64,000 nt of DNA from Hyphomicrobiales bacterium (GCA_900472485.1 UCII01000010.1:1-64000); one strand, 5' to 3'; numbered from the stretch's first letter, positions 36,770 through 45,854 are shown. The notes: generated by a model not told the origin, from the letters alone. Numbers and translations: made by a program.

Positions 36770-37689
36770 TTAGGTACATCCTCGAATATCCGGCTCTGCG
36801 GCACCGCCTCGATCGTTTGGCGCACCGCCTGCAGCATAATCGAAGCCAATCGTTCCGTTGCCGGACTTCCCTCCGCCTCGGCATGATGCAGCACGAGATC
36901 GAGCGTCGGCAAAGCCGGTAGGCCGGCCTCATCAGGCGTCAATTGCCGCACCTTTGGCGGCAGGCCGAGCGGTGTGCGCAGTGTTAGACCGAGCCCAGCC
37001 GCCGTCGCAGCCCAAAGGCCGCCGAGGCTTGGGCTGACGAAGGATATCCGCCAGCCGATACCGGCGCGATCGAGCGTCTTCGTGGCGATGTTGCGCAACA
37101 GACATGGCGCTTCCAGCGAGGCCAATGGCATGACCTCACCGCTATCGGCATGCCAGTGCATCGTGCCATTAGCCGGACCGACCCAGCAGAGCGGCACTTC
37201 GGCAATACGGTCTGTGTAAGCGGTGCGGAAACCGTCGCTCCAGGCAAGCGCCAGATCGAGCTTGCCTGACGTCACCCGCTCCACAAGCTCCACGTTGCGC
37301 ACCACACGCGCCTCGATGCGCACCTTCGGATGCGCGCGGGCGAAACGACCCAGCACTTCCGGCAGCAGCGTCTCGCCGAAATCCTCCTGCAGTCCCAGCC
37401 GCACCCAGCCCTCAAGCTCGGTCCCATGCAGCGCCGTGGCCGCCTCGTCATTCAGATCCAGCAGCCGCCGTGCATAGCCAAGCATCGTCTCGCCGGCCTC
37501 CGTCAGCGCCAGCCCTCTGCCCGCCTTGCGGAAAATGGGCGTGCCTGCCTGCTCCTCCAGCTTTTTCAGCTGGGCGCTGATGGCAGACGTCGAGCGCCCG
37601 AGCCTGTCGGCCGCCTTGGCATAGCTGCCGAGATCCATGCCAGTGACGAAACTGCGCAGCACATCGAGATCAAAGATGACCTTTCGCAT
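36748..37689 (-). CDS. LysR family transcriptional regulator
   Basis: This 313-residue protein has the LysR winged helix at residues about 5-65 (LDVLRSFVTGMDLGSYAKAADRLGRSTSAISAQLKKLEEQAGTPIF) and a periplasmic-binding-like effector domain (about 90-300). It is divergent from the tautomerase-cupin-DUF4865 genes, and the 110-base shared region carries two palindromes at 37710-37753. LysR regulators usually control the divergent operon in response to a small molecule; the effector is not known. The 3' end overlaps the hydrolase gene by 22 bases. Confidence 0.93.
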   Translation of the reverse strand: MRKVIFDLDVLRSFVTGMDLGSYAKAADRLGRSTSAISAQLKKLEEQAGTPIFRKAGRGLALTEAGETMLGYARRLLDLNDEAATALHGTELEGWVRLGLQEDFGETLLPEVLGRFARAHPKVRIEARVVRNVELVERVTSGKLDLALAWSDGFRTAYTDRIAEVPLCWVGPANGTMHWHADSGEVMPLASLEAPCLLRNIATKTLDRAGIGWRISFVSPSLGGLWAATAAGLGLTLRTPLGLPPKVRQLTPDEAGLPALPTLDLVLHHAEAEGSPATERLASIMLQAVRQTIEAVPQSRIFEDVPNYDVVTA

Positions 37690-37709
37690 GAATAACCATC
37701 CATATTTTT

Positions 37710-37753
37710 AGGATTATTAATCCTGAATTATCTGATTTTCAGGATGATTATCC
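37710..37753. promoter_or_regulatory. Two GGAT/ATCC palindromes, candidate LysR sites
   Basis: Site 1, AGGATTATTAATCCT at 37710-37724, is a perfect 15-base palindrome. Site 2, GGATGATTATCC at 37742-37753, repeats the GGAT/ATCC arms. Their centres are about 30 bases apart, near three helical turns, as expected for the recognition and activation sites of a LysR tetramer. Both lie in the 111-base gap between lysR and the tautomerase gene. Confidence 0.6.
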
Positions 37754-37800
37754 GCTGGCATTCTATGATCGTCAAGTGACACGGAAACAGGAGCAATCCC

Positions 37801-38193
37801 ATGCCATTCACCCGCATCACCCTTCTGCGCGGCAAGTCGCCGGAATATCTCAAGGCACTTTCGGATAATTTTCACCGCGCCCTGGTCGAAGCCTTCGAGG
37901 TGCCGCCGACCGATCGCTTCCAGTCCATTCATCAGCTGGATCCGCATGAACTCATCTTCGATCGCACCTATTTCGCCAGCAAGCCGCGTTCGGACGATTA
38001 CGTTTTTTTCGACGTCACCATCGGCAAGCCGCGCAGCACCGAGGTCAAGCAGGCATTCTATCACCGCGTCGCCGAACTTCTTGCAGATGCACCAGGCGTT
38101 CGCCCCGAGGACATCATGATCACTATCACCACAGCCACGCGCGAGGATTGGTCCTTCTCCGACGGTCGCGCACAGATGATCGAACAGGTCTGA
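37801..38193 (+). CDS. Tautomerase family protein
   Basis: This 130-residue protein begins MPFTRITLLRGKSPEYLKALSDNFHRALVEAF. Pro2 would become the N-terminal catalytic proline after Met removal, as in 4-oxalocrotonate tautomerase relatives. Length and the FDVTIGKPRSTEVKQAFYHRVAELL segment fit the Tautomerase_2 family. It is the first gene of a LysR-controlled operon with a cupin and DUF4865. The substrate is unknown, and the family acts on enolisable keto acids. Confidence 0.9.
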   Translation: MPFTRITLLRGKSPEYLKALSDNFHRALVEAFEVPPTDRFQSIHQLDPHELIFDRTYFASKPRSDDYVFFDVTIGKPRSTEVKQAFYHRVAELLADAPGVRPEDIMITITTATREDWSFSDGRAQMIEQV

Positions 38194-38198
38194 GAGAC

Positions 38199-38594
38199 AT
38201 GCCTCAGACCACATCTACCCAAACGCCGGCCATACATCGCGCCGGCACGAATATGCGGCCATCGCCCGAGGGCATCGCCACGGCCTCCTTCCTGGTGGAG
38301 TCGCTTGTGGAGAACGCTGAAAACGGTGGTCTCACAGCCATGCGTTGTGAGCTCGAACCCGGCGTGATAACCCGCTGGCATACACATCCGCATGGACAGA
38401 TCCTCTATGTTCTGTCCGGCGTCGGACTTGCCGAACGTTTCGGCGGCCCGACCGAGGAACTCCGCGCCGGCGACTGCATCAGCTTCGCGCCGAACGAACG
38501 CCATCGGCACGGTGCGGCGCCGGAAAATGCATTTTCCTATATCAGCATCCAGGCGGCGCAGGATGGAAGCGCCGTAACCTGGCTGGAGGAATGA
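38199..38594 (+). CDS. Cupin domain protein
   Basis: This 131-residue protein is a single cupin barrel: motif 1 RWHTHPHGQILYVLSGVG with the metal-binding His pair and Glu/Gln region, and motif 2 ERHRHGAAP with the second His. It lies five bases after the tautomerase stop and overlaps the DUF4865 gene as ATGA, so the three proteins are co-translated. It probably binds a divalent metal. Whether it is an enzyme or a sensor is unknown. Confidence 0.9.
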   Translation: MPQTTSTQTPAIHRAGTNMRPSPEGIATASFLVESLVENAENGGLTAMRCELEPGVITRWHTHPHGQILYVLSGVGLAERFGGPTEELRAGDCISFAPNERHRHGAAPENAFSYISIQAAQDGSAVTWLEE

Positions 38595-39169
38595 TCTTGA
38601 TCGCCATGCAATATAACTTCCCTCTCCCCGCGGATTACGACATGGCGATCATCGACCGCCGCATCCGCGAAAAAGGTCCCTTGCTCGACAATCTCCCGGG
38701 CCTGAAGTTCAAGGCCTATCTGACGGCAAGAAAGGGCGATGCCGTCACGGGGAGCCGCCAGAATTTCTACTCGCCCTTCTACGTCTGGCAGCAAGAGGAG
38801 GGCCTGAGCGACTTCGTCTGCGGTCCTGGTTTCATGGCCCTGACCGAGAATTTCGGTCGCCCTCAGGTCAATACCTGGATCGCATGGCACACCGAGACAT
38901 CTGCGGATATTCGCGGCGCCAAGTTCGCCACACGCGAGGTGGTCGTAATCGACGCCGAAACATCGCTTGCCGACCTCCGCGCGAAGGAGGCCGAGGCAGC
39001 GGCGCAGGCCATATCGGACAGCGAAGCGCTTGCCTCGGTCGCCGCCTTCGAACCGGCCCACTGGACGTTGGTGCGCTTCCGCCTCTTGGCAGAGTCGCCG
39101 AAAGATCCGGCGCGGCCAGGAGTCCAGACCTACGATGTGGGGCATCTTTCGCTGCCTGGCATCGCCTGA
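38591..39169 (+). CDS. DUF4865 family protein
   Basis: This 192-residue protein has the DUF4865 features MQYNFPLPADYDMAIIDRRI, FYSPFYVWQQEEGLSDFVCGPGF and a C-terminal EPAHWTLVRFRLLAESP. Members commonly occur with a tautomerase and a LysR regulator, as here. The dimeric alpha/beta-barrel look suggests a small monooxygenase or ligand-binding protein, but no activity is known. It overlaps the cupin gene by four bases; an internal ATG at 38606 is an alternative start. Confidence 0.85.
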   Translation: MILIAMQYNFPLPADYDMAIIDRRIREKGPLLDNLPGLKFKAYLTARKGDAVTGSRQNFYSPFYVWQQEEGLSDFVCGPGFMALTENFGRPQVNTWIAWHTETSADIRGAKFATREVVVIDAETSLADLRAKEAEAAAQAISDSEALASVAAFEPAHWTLVRFRLLAESPKDPARPGVQTYDVGHLSLPGIA

Positions 39170-39258
39170 AGTGTCACGGAGACAATCTCGTTGTTTTAAA
39201 GGAAGGACGGGCGCTTTATGGAGGGAAAGTCTTTCTGAATCCGAAGAGTGAACCATTC

Positions 39259-40230
39259 ATGGTCGATATCGCAATGATCGAAGCCGCCCGCACTCGCCTC
39301 GCCGGTCGGGCGCGCCGCACGCCGCTGCTCTCTTCGCCCTTTCTCGATGAGATCGCCGGGCGCCGCCTGTTCGTGAAAGCCGAATGCTTGCAGCACTCGG
39401 GCTCCTTCAAGTTTCGCGGCGGCTGGTCGGCGGTCTCCGCGCTGGAACCGACCGTACGCGCCAGGGGCGTCATCGCCTTCTCCTCCGGCAATCACGCGCA
39501 GGGCGTGGCGCTGGCAGCCAAGCTGCACGGCATCCCCGCCGTCATCATCATGCCCACCGATGCGCCGAAGCTGAAGATCGCCAATACCCGTGCCTTCGGC
39601 GCCGAAGTCGTGCTCTATGATCGTATCCAGGAAGATCGCGACGAGATCGGCGCGCGCATTTCCAAGGAGCGCGGCCTGACGCTGATCAAGCCCTTCGACG
39701 AACCGCAGGTGATCGCCGGCCAGGGAACGACCGGGCTGGAAATCGCCGAACAGGCGGCGGAGGAAGGCATCGAGGCTGCTAGCGTGCTCGTGCCCTGCGG
39801 CGGTGGCGGCCTGACTTCAGGGATCGCTCTGGCACTCGAATCCCACGCACCGGGATTAAAGGTGCACCCATGCGAGCCGGAAAACTTCGATGACACCACC
39901 CGCTCGCTGGCCTCGGGCAAGATCGAGCGCAATACCGCGCTGCAGGGCTCGATCTGCGACGCCATCATCACGCCGCAGCCAGGCAACATCACCTTCCCGA
40001 TCCTCAAGCGCCTCTGCGGCCCCGGCCTCGTCGTGACAGATGAGGAAGCGCAGAAAGCCATGGCACTCGCCTTCACTCGGCTGAAGATCGTGGTTGAACC
40101 GGGCGGCGCCGTCGCGCTTGCTGCGGCACTCTTCCACGGCAGGCACATCGACGGCGATACTGTGATCGCCGTCACCTCAGGTGGCAATGTCGACAGGGAA
40201 GTCTTCGAGGCGGCGTTAAGCCGCCACTAG
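39259..40230 (+). CDS. Threonine/serine dehydratase (PLP)
   Basis: This 323-residue fold-type II PLP enzyme carries the Schiff-base Lys in SGSFKFRGG (Lys51), the phosphate loop region SSGNHAQG and PCGGGGLTSG. Such enzymes deaminate threonine or serine, or racemise serine; residues here do not settle which. No regulatory ACT domain is present, so it is the short catabolic or racemase type. The ATG at 39259 has a weak ribosome-binding site. Only four bases separate its end from a convergent LysE gene. Confidence 0.92.
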   Translation: MVDIAMIEAARTRLAGRARRTPLLSSPFLDEIAGRRLFVKAECLQHSGSFKFRGGWSAVSALEPTVRARGVIAFSSGNHAQGVALAAKLHGIPAVIIMPTDAPKLKIANTRAFGAEVVLYDRIQEDRDEIGARISKERGLTLIKPFDEPQVIAGQGTTGLEIAEQAAEEGIEAASVLVPCGGGGLTSGIALALESHAPGLKVHPCEPENFDDTTRSLASGKIERNTALQGSICDAIITPQPGNITFPILKRLCGPGLVVTDEEAQKAMALAFTRLKIVVEPGGAVALAAALFHGRHIDGDTVIAVTSGGNVDREVFEAALSRH

Positions 40231-40234
40231 GTCT

Positions 40235-40870
40235 TTAATTCACGGCGCGACGATAGAGCGCCAGCGACCCGGCGAGAGCCAGCAGCGCGCCGCCACAGGC
40301 ACGCTCGAGCCATTTCGCCCCTTCCGATTTCAGGACGCGGACGGCCTGCGAACCGAAGACCGCATAGCCGAACATGATCATGAAATCGAGTGCTGCGAAG
40401 ATCGCACCCAAAACGATATACTGCTGCATCTGCGGCGCCGAGGGATCAATGAACTGCGGCAGGAACGCCGAGAAGAAGAGATAGCCCTTCGGGTTGGTGA
40501 CCGCGACCATGAAGCTCTTCAGGCCTATGGAAAAGGCGGTTCCCTTCGACTGGCTTGCGCTCGCCTGCAAGGCGCCGTCTATGCTCCCCTTGGAGCGCAG
40601 CATCATGATGCCAAGAAAGGCGAGATAGGCCGCACCCGCCCATTTCAGGGCCGAAAACCAGAATTCGGAAGCCGCCAGCAGGGCGCCAAGCCCGATGGCA
40701 ACGGCGCTGATCAGCACCGCATCGGAAAGAACGGCACCGATCATGCCCGGCAAGGCGCGCCTGATGCCGAAGCGAGAGCCATTGGTCAGCGCCAGAAGCA
40801 CAGTCGGCCCCGGCGTCGCGATACCGATGAAGGAAACGGCGGCGAAGGCGAGCAGCGTGGTCAGATGCAT
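40235..40870 (-). CDS. LysE family amino-acid exporter
   Basis: This 211-residue inner-membrane protein has about six hydrophobic helices. The LysE/RhtB signature FIGIATPGPTVLLALTNGSRFGIRRALPGMIGAV is at the N terminus, and FMVAVTNPKGYLFFSAFLPQFI is in the middle. The family exports amino acids such as lysine, threonine or homoserine. GGAGGGA precedes the ATG at 40870. Convergence with the Thr/Ser dehydratase suggests, without proving, shared control of amino-acid overflow. Confidence 0.92.
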   Translation of the reverse strand: MHLTTLLAFAAVSFIGIATPGPTVLLALTNGSRFGIRRALPGMIGAVLSDAVLISAVAIGLGALLAASEFWFSALKWAGAAYLAFLGIMMLRSKGSIDGALQASASQSKGTAFSIGLKSFMVAVTNPKGYLFFSAFLPQFIDPSAPQMQQYIVLGAIFAALDFMIMFGYAVFGSQAVRVLKSEGAKWLERACGGALLALAGSLALYRRAVN

Positions 40871-40954
40871 GAGGGTCCCTCCTCTGGAAGGGAGGAAGGT
40901 TGCATGTGGGAAGGTGGTTAGCAAGGGGCTTGGTGGAGGCATTCAGTCTGCCGC

Positions 40955-41370
40955 ACCTATGATACCCCCTCTGTCACTTCGTGACATCTCCCCCACAAAG
41001 GGGGAGATTGGTAACTCGTGGCACCGGCACGCCTCAAGCGAATATTGGATGCGCAGAAACCACAGTTCACCTGTGAAAGGAACGGGCGACAAACTCCCAA
41101 CGATCTCCCCCTTGCGGGCAGGGGTATCGCATATGAACTGAAATCGCAGCTGACCCCTTCTCCCCAGCGGGGAGAAGGTGCCGCCAGGCGGATGAGGGGG
41201 TGCCCGCCAAGACTACGAAAATCCATGAATTCAAATCGATAGCCCCCTCATCCGACCCTTCGGGCCACCTTCTCCCCGCAGGGGAGAAGGAATTTCCGGT
41301 GCCGAGCCACCCCATATGCGATACCCCTGCCCTTGTGGGGGAGATGTCCCGAAGTGAGGGGGTATGCACC
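40955..41370. repeat. RIME-type mosaic of palindromic repeats
   Basis: Repeated units rich in ATCTCCCCC, GGGGTAT, CTTCTCCCC and GGGGAGAAGG fill this gap. A left arm (about 41101-41203) and a right arm (about 41241-41346) are imperfect inverted copies of some 105 bases. A third partial copy of the outer unit lies at about 40962-41010. The size and mosaic layout fit RIME elements described from Rhizobium. Apparent reading frames inside are artefacts of the repeats. Confidence 0.85.
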
Positions 41371-41415
41371 CTCCACAAACTCGATCAGCTATGGGTAAAT
41401 CTCCCATCCCCCGAA

Positions 41416-42297
41416 CTACCCCGCTAACCCCGCATCCTTTGCCGCCAACGCGCCAATCGCCGACCAGTCCAGCTCCTCGCCGCCATGCGCCAACAAGGTC
41501 AGGAACCGGTCGCGCAACAGGCTTGCCAGCGGCAGCGGCACGTTCAGCGCCTCGCCGGCAGCCAATGCCAGCCGAATATCCTTCTGGCCGAGCGGCGCGG
41601 TGAAACCGGCCGGCTGGAACTTGCGATCCGCGATCAGCCCGCCATAGGTCTTGTAGACAGGCGCGTTGAACAGCGTCGAGGTCAGGAGATCGAGATAGGC
41701 ATGCCGGTCGACGCCGCCCTTCTCGACCAGCGCCATGGCCTCGCCAAGCGACTCGATAACCGAAGCGATGAGGAAATTGCCGCTGAGCTTGACGAGATTG
41801 GCCGCCTTCGGCTCCTCGCCGAGAACGAAGGTGCGCTGACCGATGGCGTCGAAGAGCGGCGTGACCGACTGGATGGCGTCTGGCGTACCCGCAGCGGCAA
41901 TAAAAAGCTTTGCCGCAGCCGCCGCTTCCGGACGGCCGAAGACGGGCGCTGCCACGAAGTGCTGACCTGCCGCGGCATGTTCCCTCGTCAGCCTTTCCGA
42001 CATGGCGACGCTGATCGTGCTGGCGGAAATATGAACTGCACCCTTGCCAAGGCTTGCCAGAACGCCGCCATCGCCATGGACGACGGCCGACAGCGCATCG
42101 TCATGCGCGAGCATGGTGAAGACAGCCTCGCCGCCGCACGCGTCCGCCACCGTCGCAGCAACCTTGGCGCCTTCGCCGGCCAAAACCTCGGCCTTGTCGC
42201 GCGAACGATTGTAGACGGTCACCTCATGCCCGGCCTTGATGAGATTGACAGCCATAGCGCTGCCCATCTGGCCCAATCCGATAAATCCGACTTTCAT
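41416..42297 (-). CDS. NAD(P)-dependent beta-hydroxyacid dehydrogenase
   Basis: This 293-residue protein belongs to the 3-hydroxyisobutyrate dehydrogenase-like family. The N-terminal Rossmann motif is VGFIGLGQMGSAMA, and the catalytic Lys lies in ANLVKLSGNFLIAS. The C-terminal helical domain has GLIADRKFQPAGFTAPLGQKDIRLAL. I chose the second of two nearby ATGs because AAGGAG is eight bases before it. The exact substrate (hydroxyisobutyrate, tartronate semialdehyde, glyoxylate) is not resolved. It is downstream of pyk and its terminator. Confidence 0.9.
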   Translation of the reverse strand: MKVGFIGLGQMGSAMAVNLIKAGHEVTVYNRSRDKAEVLAGEGAKVAATVADACGGEAVFTMLAHDDALSAVVHGDGGVLASLGKGAVHISASTISVAMSERLTREHAAAGQHFVAAPVFGRPEAAAAAKLFIAAAGTPDAIQSVTPLFDAIGQRTFVLGEEPKAANLVKLSGNFLIASVIESLGEAMALVEKGGVDRHAYLDLLTSTLFNAPVYKTYGGLIADRKFQPAGFTAPLGQKDIRLALAAGEALNVPLPLASLLRDRFLTLLAHGGEELDWSAIGALAAKDAGLAG

Positions 42298-42353
42298 TGG
42301 CATATCTCCTTCTTCATCCGCCTGCTCGGGGATTGCAGGCGCTTCGGCTTCAA

Positions 42354-42386
42354 GAAAAAACCCGCCGTCTTTCGACAGCGGGTTTC
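42354..42386 (-). terminator. Terminator after pyk
   Basis: On this strand AACCCGC(T)GTC pairs with GAC(G)GCGGGTT around GAAA, followed by TTTTTT. It lies about 40 bases past the pyk stop. Confidence 0.85.
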
Positions 42387-42423
42387 GGATGTTTGAGGTG
42401 CTGCCGCAATCAGATGTCGGCAA

Positions 42424-43863
42424 TCACACGCCGGACTGGCCGTCCGAACCGATATAGGCAATGCGCAGCATGTTGGTGGCGCCCGGCGTGCCGAGCGGAA
42501 CACCTGCCGAAATGATGATGCGGTCGCCCGGCTTGCCGAAACCTTCTTCGGCAACGATGCGGCAGGCATTGTTGACCATATCGTCGAGGTCGGTCGCATC
42601 GTGGGTGACGACACAGTGCATGCCCCAGACGACGGACAGGCGGCGAGCCGTCTGGATGATCGGCGACAGCGCCAGGATCGGAACCTGCGGACGCTCGCGC
42701 GAAGCGCGCAGACCGGTGGTGCCGGAGGACGTGTAGCAGACGATGGCGGCAAGCTTCAGCGTCTCGGCGATCTGACGGGCGGCGAGCGAAATCGCATCGG
42801 CGCCGGTCGCTTCCGGAAGCGCGCGCTGGGCATAGATGATGCCGGGATAATGCGGCTCGCGCTCGATGGTGCCTGCAATCGAGGCCATCATGGAAACGGC
42901 TTCGACCGGATAGTCGCCGGAAGCGGATTCTGCCGACAGCATGACGGCATCGGCGCCTTCGAAGACGGCGGTCGCGACGTCGGAGACTTCGGCGCGGGTC
43001 GGGACCGGCGCGGAGATCATCGATTCCAGCATCTGCGTGGCGACAACCACGGGCTTGCCGGAGCGGCGGCAGGCGCGGATCAGCTGCTTCTGAATGCCGG
43101 GAACGGCTTCCAGCGGCATTTCCACCCCGAGGTCACCGCGGGCCACCATCAGCGCGTCGGAAAGCTCGATGATTTCCTCGATGCGCTCGACAGCCTGCGG
43201 CTTTTCGATCTTCGACATCAGGCCGACACGGCCATGCGAGATCTTGCGAACTTCCGTCAGGTCCTCCGGGCGCTGGATGAAGGAGAGCGCAACCCAGTCG
43301 ACTTCATTGGTCGCGAGAACGGCGTCGAGGTCGGCGCGGTCCTTGTCGGTCAGCGCGCCGACGCCGAGCAGCGTATCAGGCAGGCTGACACCCTTGCGGT
43401 CGGAAATCTTGGTGCCCGAAATGACCGTTGTCACGATGCTCTTGCCATCGCACTTTTCGGCACGCAGCGCCAGCTTGCCGTCATCGATCAGCAAGCGGTG
43501 GCCGGGCTGAACCGATTCCAGGATTTCCGGATGCGGCAGGTAGACACGCGTGTTGTCGCCGGGGATATCCTGATTGTCGAGCGTGAAAGTCTGACCGGGC
43601 TTGAGATCGACCTTGGTATCAGCAAACTTGCCAACGCGCAGCTTGGGACCCTGCAAGTCAGCGAGAATGCCGATCGGCCGACCACAGCGAGCTTCGACGG
43701 CGCGAATGCGCTGGATCAGCATGCGCATCACATCATGGCTGGCGTGGCTCATGTTGATGCGGAACAGGTCCGCGCCGGCCTCATGAAGCTTCTGGATCAT
43801 CTCCTCCGAAGAGGAGGCCGGACCGAGCGTTGCGAGGATTTTGACTTTTCGGTTTCGTCTCAT
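42424..43863 (-). CDS. pyk: Pyruvate kinase
   Basis: This 479-residue enzyme transfers phosphate from phosphoenolpyruvate to ADP. Visible motifs include KILATLGPASS (8-18), RINMSHASHD, LADLQGPKLRVG, MVARGDLGVEMP and PVVVATQMLESMI with TRAEVSDVATAV. The C-terminal regulatory domain (about 350-479) is present. The start at 43863 overlaps the stop of the DUF1036 gene, so the two are probably co-transcribed and coupled. The glycolytic genes tkt-gap-pgk-fba lie about 28 kb away. Confidence 0.97.
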   Translation of the reverse strand: MRRNRKVKILATLGPASSSEEMIQKLHEAGADLFRINMSHASHDVMRMLIQRIRAVEARCGRPIGILADLQGPKLRVGKFADTKVDLKPGQTFTLDNQDIPGDNTRVYLPHPEILESVQPGHRLLIDDGKLALRAEKCDGKSIVTTVISGTKISDRKGVSLPDTLLGVGALTDKDRADLDAVLATNEVDWVALSFIQRPEDLTEVRKISHGRVGLMSKIEKPQAVERIEEIIELSDALMVARGDLGVEMPLEAVPGIQKQLIRACRRSGKPVVVATQMLESMISAPVPTRAEVSDVATAVFEGADAVMLSAESASGDYPVEAVSMMASIAGTIEREPHYPGIIYAQRALPEATGADAISLAARQIAETLKLAAIVCYTSSGTTGLRASRERPQVPILALSPIIQTARRLSVVWGMHCVVTHDATDLDDMVNNACRIVAEEGFGKPGDRIIISAGVPLGTPGATNMLRIAYIGSDGQSGV

Positions 43864-44399
43864 CAATTCTGGCTTTCTTGGCTGCCCGAGGGCTCGGAAA
43901 GCTGAACCATCCAGCTCGCCTGGCGCCCGGTGTCGTATTCCTTGAATCCCATCTTCTGGTAGCCACGCGCGTAGCAATCCTTGACGCCTGGGATTTTGAA
44001 TTCATTTTCCGCCACGCACATTTCGACGTCGCCCGTCCAGCGGCCGCCGCGGGCCGCATCTTCTGCGTAGAGATAATAATAGCGGGATTGAAGCGGCCCT
44101 TCGATCAAGGTCGCGCAGGTATTGGCCGGAATCTGCCACCAGCCCTCCGTCACCCAGCCGTCCTTCGCCCGATAGCCGATCGCAACGCCAACAAGGTTCT
44201 GCGTACCGTTGCAAGTTCGGAAATCGGCATGAGCTACATTCGGCATGAAGAAGAACGGCGCTGCCGCAACGAGGATGAGGAAGGCGATTCGGGCGAGCGG
44301 ACCTGACCGCTTAACGAAACGTGGCGCGACTTGGCTGGACACGGCTTCCAATTGGCTCCCGGTTATTCGTTGTTGCGTCTTCTTGCGCCGCCATCCCAT
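43863..44399 (-). CDS. DUF1036 exported protein
   Basis: This 178-residue protein has an N-terminal hydrophobic helix (ARIAFLILVAAAPFFFMPNVAHA) that serves as a signal or anchor, followed by DUF1036: DFRTCNGTQNLVGVAIGYRAKDGWVTEGWWQIPANTCATLIEGPL. It is probably periplasmic, of unknown function. Its stop overlaps the pyk start codon. I chose the ATG at 44399; the frame can start at a TTG three codons upstream. Confidence 0.88.
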   Translation of the reverse strand: MGWRRKKTQQRITGSQLEAVSSQVAPRFVKRSGPLARIAFLILVAAAPFFFMPNVAHADFRTCNGTQNLVGVAIGYRAKDGWVTEGWWQIPANTCATLIEGPLQSRYYYLYAEDAARGGRWTGDVEMCVAENEFKIPGVKDCYARGYQKMGFKEYDTGRQASWMVQLSEPSGSQESQN

Positions 44400-44555
44400 G
44401 AATGTCAACGCAACTCTAATCGATTATATTTTCTTCACGGGATGGTGACGGCACCATGCGCCGCTCCTCATCCGATCGAAGCTGCAAACCTTGCACCTTC
44501 CATCCGCACATGCAATCAAACAAAGAGTTGAAAATTTCAATAATCGACAATCTGC

Positions 44556-45350
44556 ATGACCGATTTCAGACCGTTTGAATTCATACCCGGCAATCGTGAC
44601 AAAGGCATGGTCATTCTCGGCGATCACGCCATGCGGCGCCTGCCTGAGCATTATGGCAGCCTGGGCCTGCCGGAGACCGCCTTTTCCCGCCACATCGCCT
44701 ACGACATCGGCATCGAAAGCCTGTGCCGTCATCTCTGCGCGCGGCTTGATGTGCCGGGCGTGCTGGGCGGCTTTTCCCGTCTGCTGATCGATCCGAACCG
44801 CGGCGAGGATGACCCGACACTCATCATGAAGATCTCGGACGGAGCGATCATCCCGGGCAATCATCCGATTACGGATGAGGAATGGAATTACCGCATAGAA
44901 GCCTTCCACCGGCCCTATCACAAGGCGGTGGATGAGACCATTTCCGCCGTAACCGAGGCGACCGGCAAGGCGCCCCTGGTTTTCTCGATGCACTCCTTCA
45001 CACCGGCGTGGAAGGGCGTGCCGCGCCCCTGGCATGCCAGCGTGCTCTGGGACAGCGACGACCGTGCCGTCGCGCCGCTCCTTGCAAAGCTCGGCGCTGA
45101 TACCGATCTCGTTATCGGAGACAATGAGCCCTATGACGGTGCGTTGCGCAACGACACCATGTTCCGCCATTGCATGATGAAAGGTATTGCGCATGCGCTG
45201 CTGGAAGTCCGGCAGGATCTGATCGGCGACGAGGCCGGCATGGTCGAATGGGCCGATCGGCTGGCCCCGATCTTCGCAGAGATCAATGCCGATCCGGCGC
45301 TCCATGAATATAAGCGATATCCGTCGCGCACCGGCCCTTATGAGGCGTGA
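44556..45350 (+). CDS. N-formylglutamate amidohydrolase family protein
   Basis: This 264-residue protein has the NFGAH pattern: HIAYDIGIESLCRHLCARLDVPGVLGGFSRLLIDPNR, SMHSFTP with the metal-site His, and GDNEPYDG. The family hydrolyses N-formylglutamate, the last step of some histidine-utilisation routes. No hut gene is nearby, so a different formyl- or acyl-amino acid substrate is possible. A DUF1244 gene follows after 27 bases and may be co-transcribed. Confidence 0.9.
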   Translation: MTDFRPFEFIPGNRDKGMVILGDHAMRRLPEHYGSLGLPETAFSRHIAYDIGIESLCRHLCARLDVPGVLGGFSRLLIDPNRGEDDPTLIMKISDGAIIPGNHPITDEEWNYRIEAFHRPYHKAVDETISAVTEATGKAPLVFSMHSFTPAWKGVPRPWHASVLWDSDDRAVAPLLAKLGADTDLVIGDNEPYDGALRNDTMFRHCMMKGIAHALLEVRQDLIGDEAGMVEWADRLAPIFAEINADPALHEYKRYPSRTGPYEA

Positions 45351-45377
45351 GCCGGCAAGCGGATAGAGGAGAAAGAG

Positions 45378-45683
45378 ATGACCACACTCACCAAGGAACA
45401 AGAGATCGAGCTTGAGGCCGCCGCCTTTCGCCGCCTCGTTTCGCATTTGCGCGAACGCAGCGACGTTCAGAATATCGACCTGATGAACCTCGCCGGCTTC
45501 TGCCGCAACTGTCTCTCCAACTGGTATCGCGAAGCAGCCGAAGAAGCGGGCCTCCCCGTCAGTAAGGACGAGTCGCGCGAAGTGATCTATGGCATGCCCT
45601 ACGAAGATTGGAAAAACCTGCACCAGAACGAAGCCTCGCCTGTGCAAAAAGCCGCTTTCGAGCAGAACAAGCCAAAAGATTAA
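45378..45683 (+). CDS. DUF1244 small protein
   Basis: This 101-residue protein has the DUF1244 core AFRRLVSHLRERSDVQNIDLMNLAGFCRNCLSNWYREAAEE followed by SREVIYGMPYEDWKNLHQ. The CRNC cysteines might bind metal. AGAGGAGAAAGAG precedes the ATG. The family is widespread in alphaproteobacteria and functionally unknown; the order amidohydrolase-DUF1244-GapR appears typical of the group. Confidence 0.9.
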   Translation: MTTLTKEQEIELEAAAFRRLVSHLRERSDVQNIDLMNLAGFCRNCLSNWYREAAEEAGLPVSKDESREVIYGMPYEDWKNLHQNEASPVQKAAFEQNKPKD

Positions 45684-45854
45684 CGCTCCCTTCACCAATT
45701 CGGCTTGACCTTGCGCGTCATTCGCGGCACGTCAACTGCCCGATCGAATTCGAAATACCGCGCAAGCCACGAAGCGATGTGCCCCATCGGTGACCGGCCG
45801 ATCTCATCTGCGACGGGCTGCAAGCGACCCTTTGAGACCCTTTAGGAGAAGTGC

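Noticed and set aside
41018..41427. Several short frames between LysE and the dehydrogenase gene
   Set aside because: They are translations of the RIME units on both strands, with no ribosome-binding sites.
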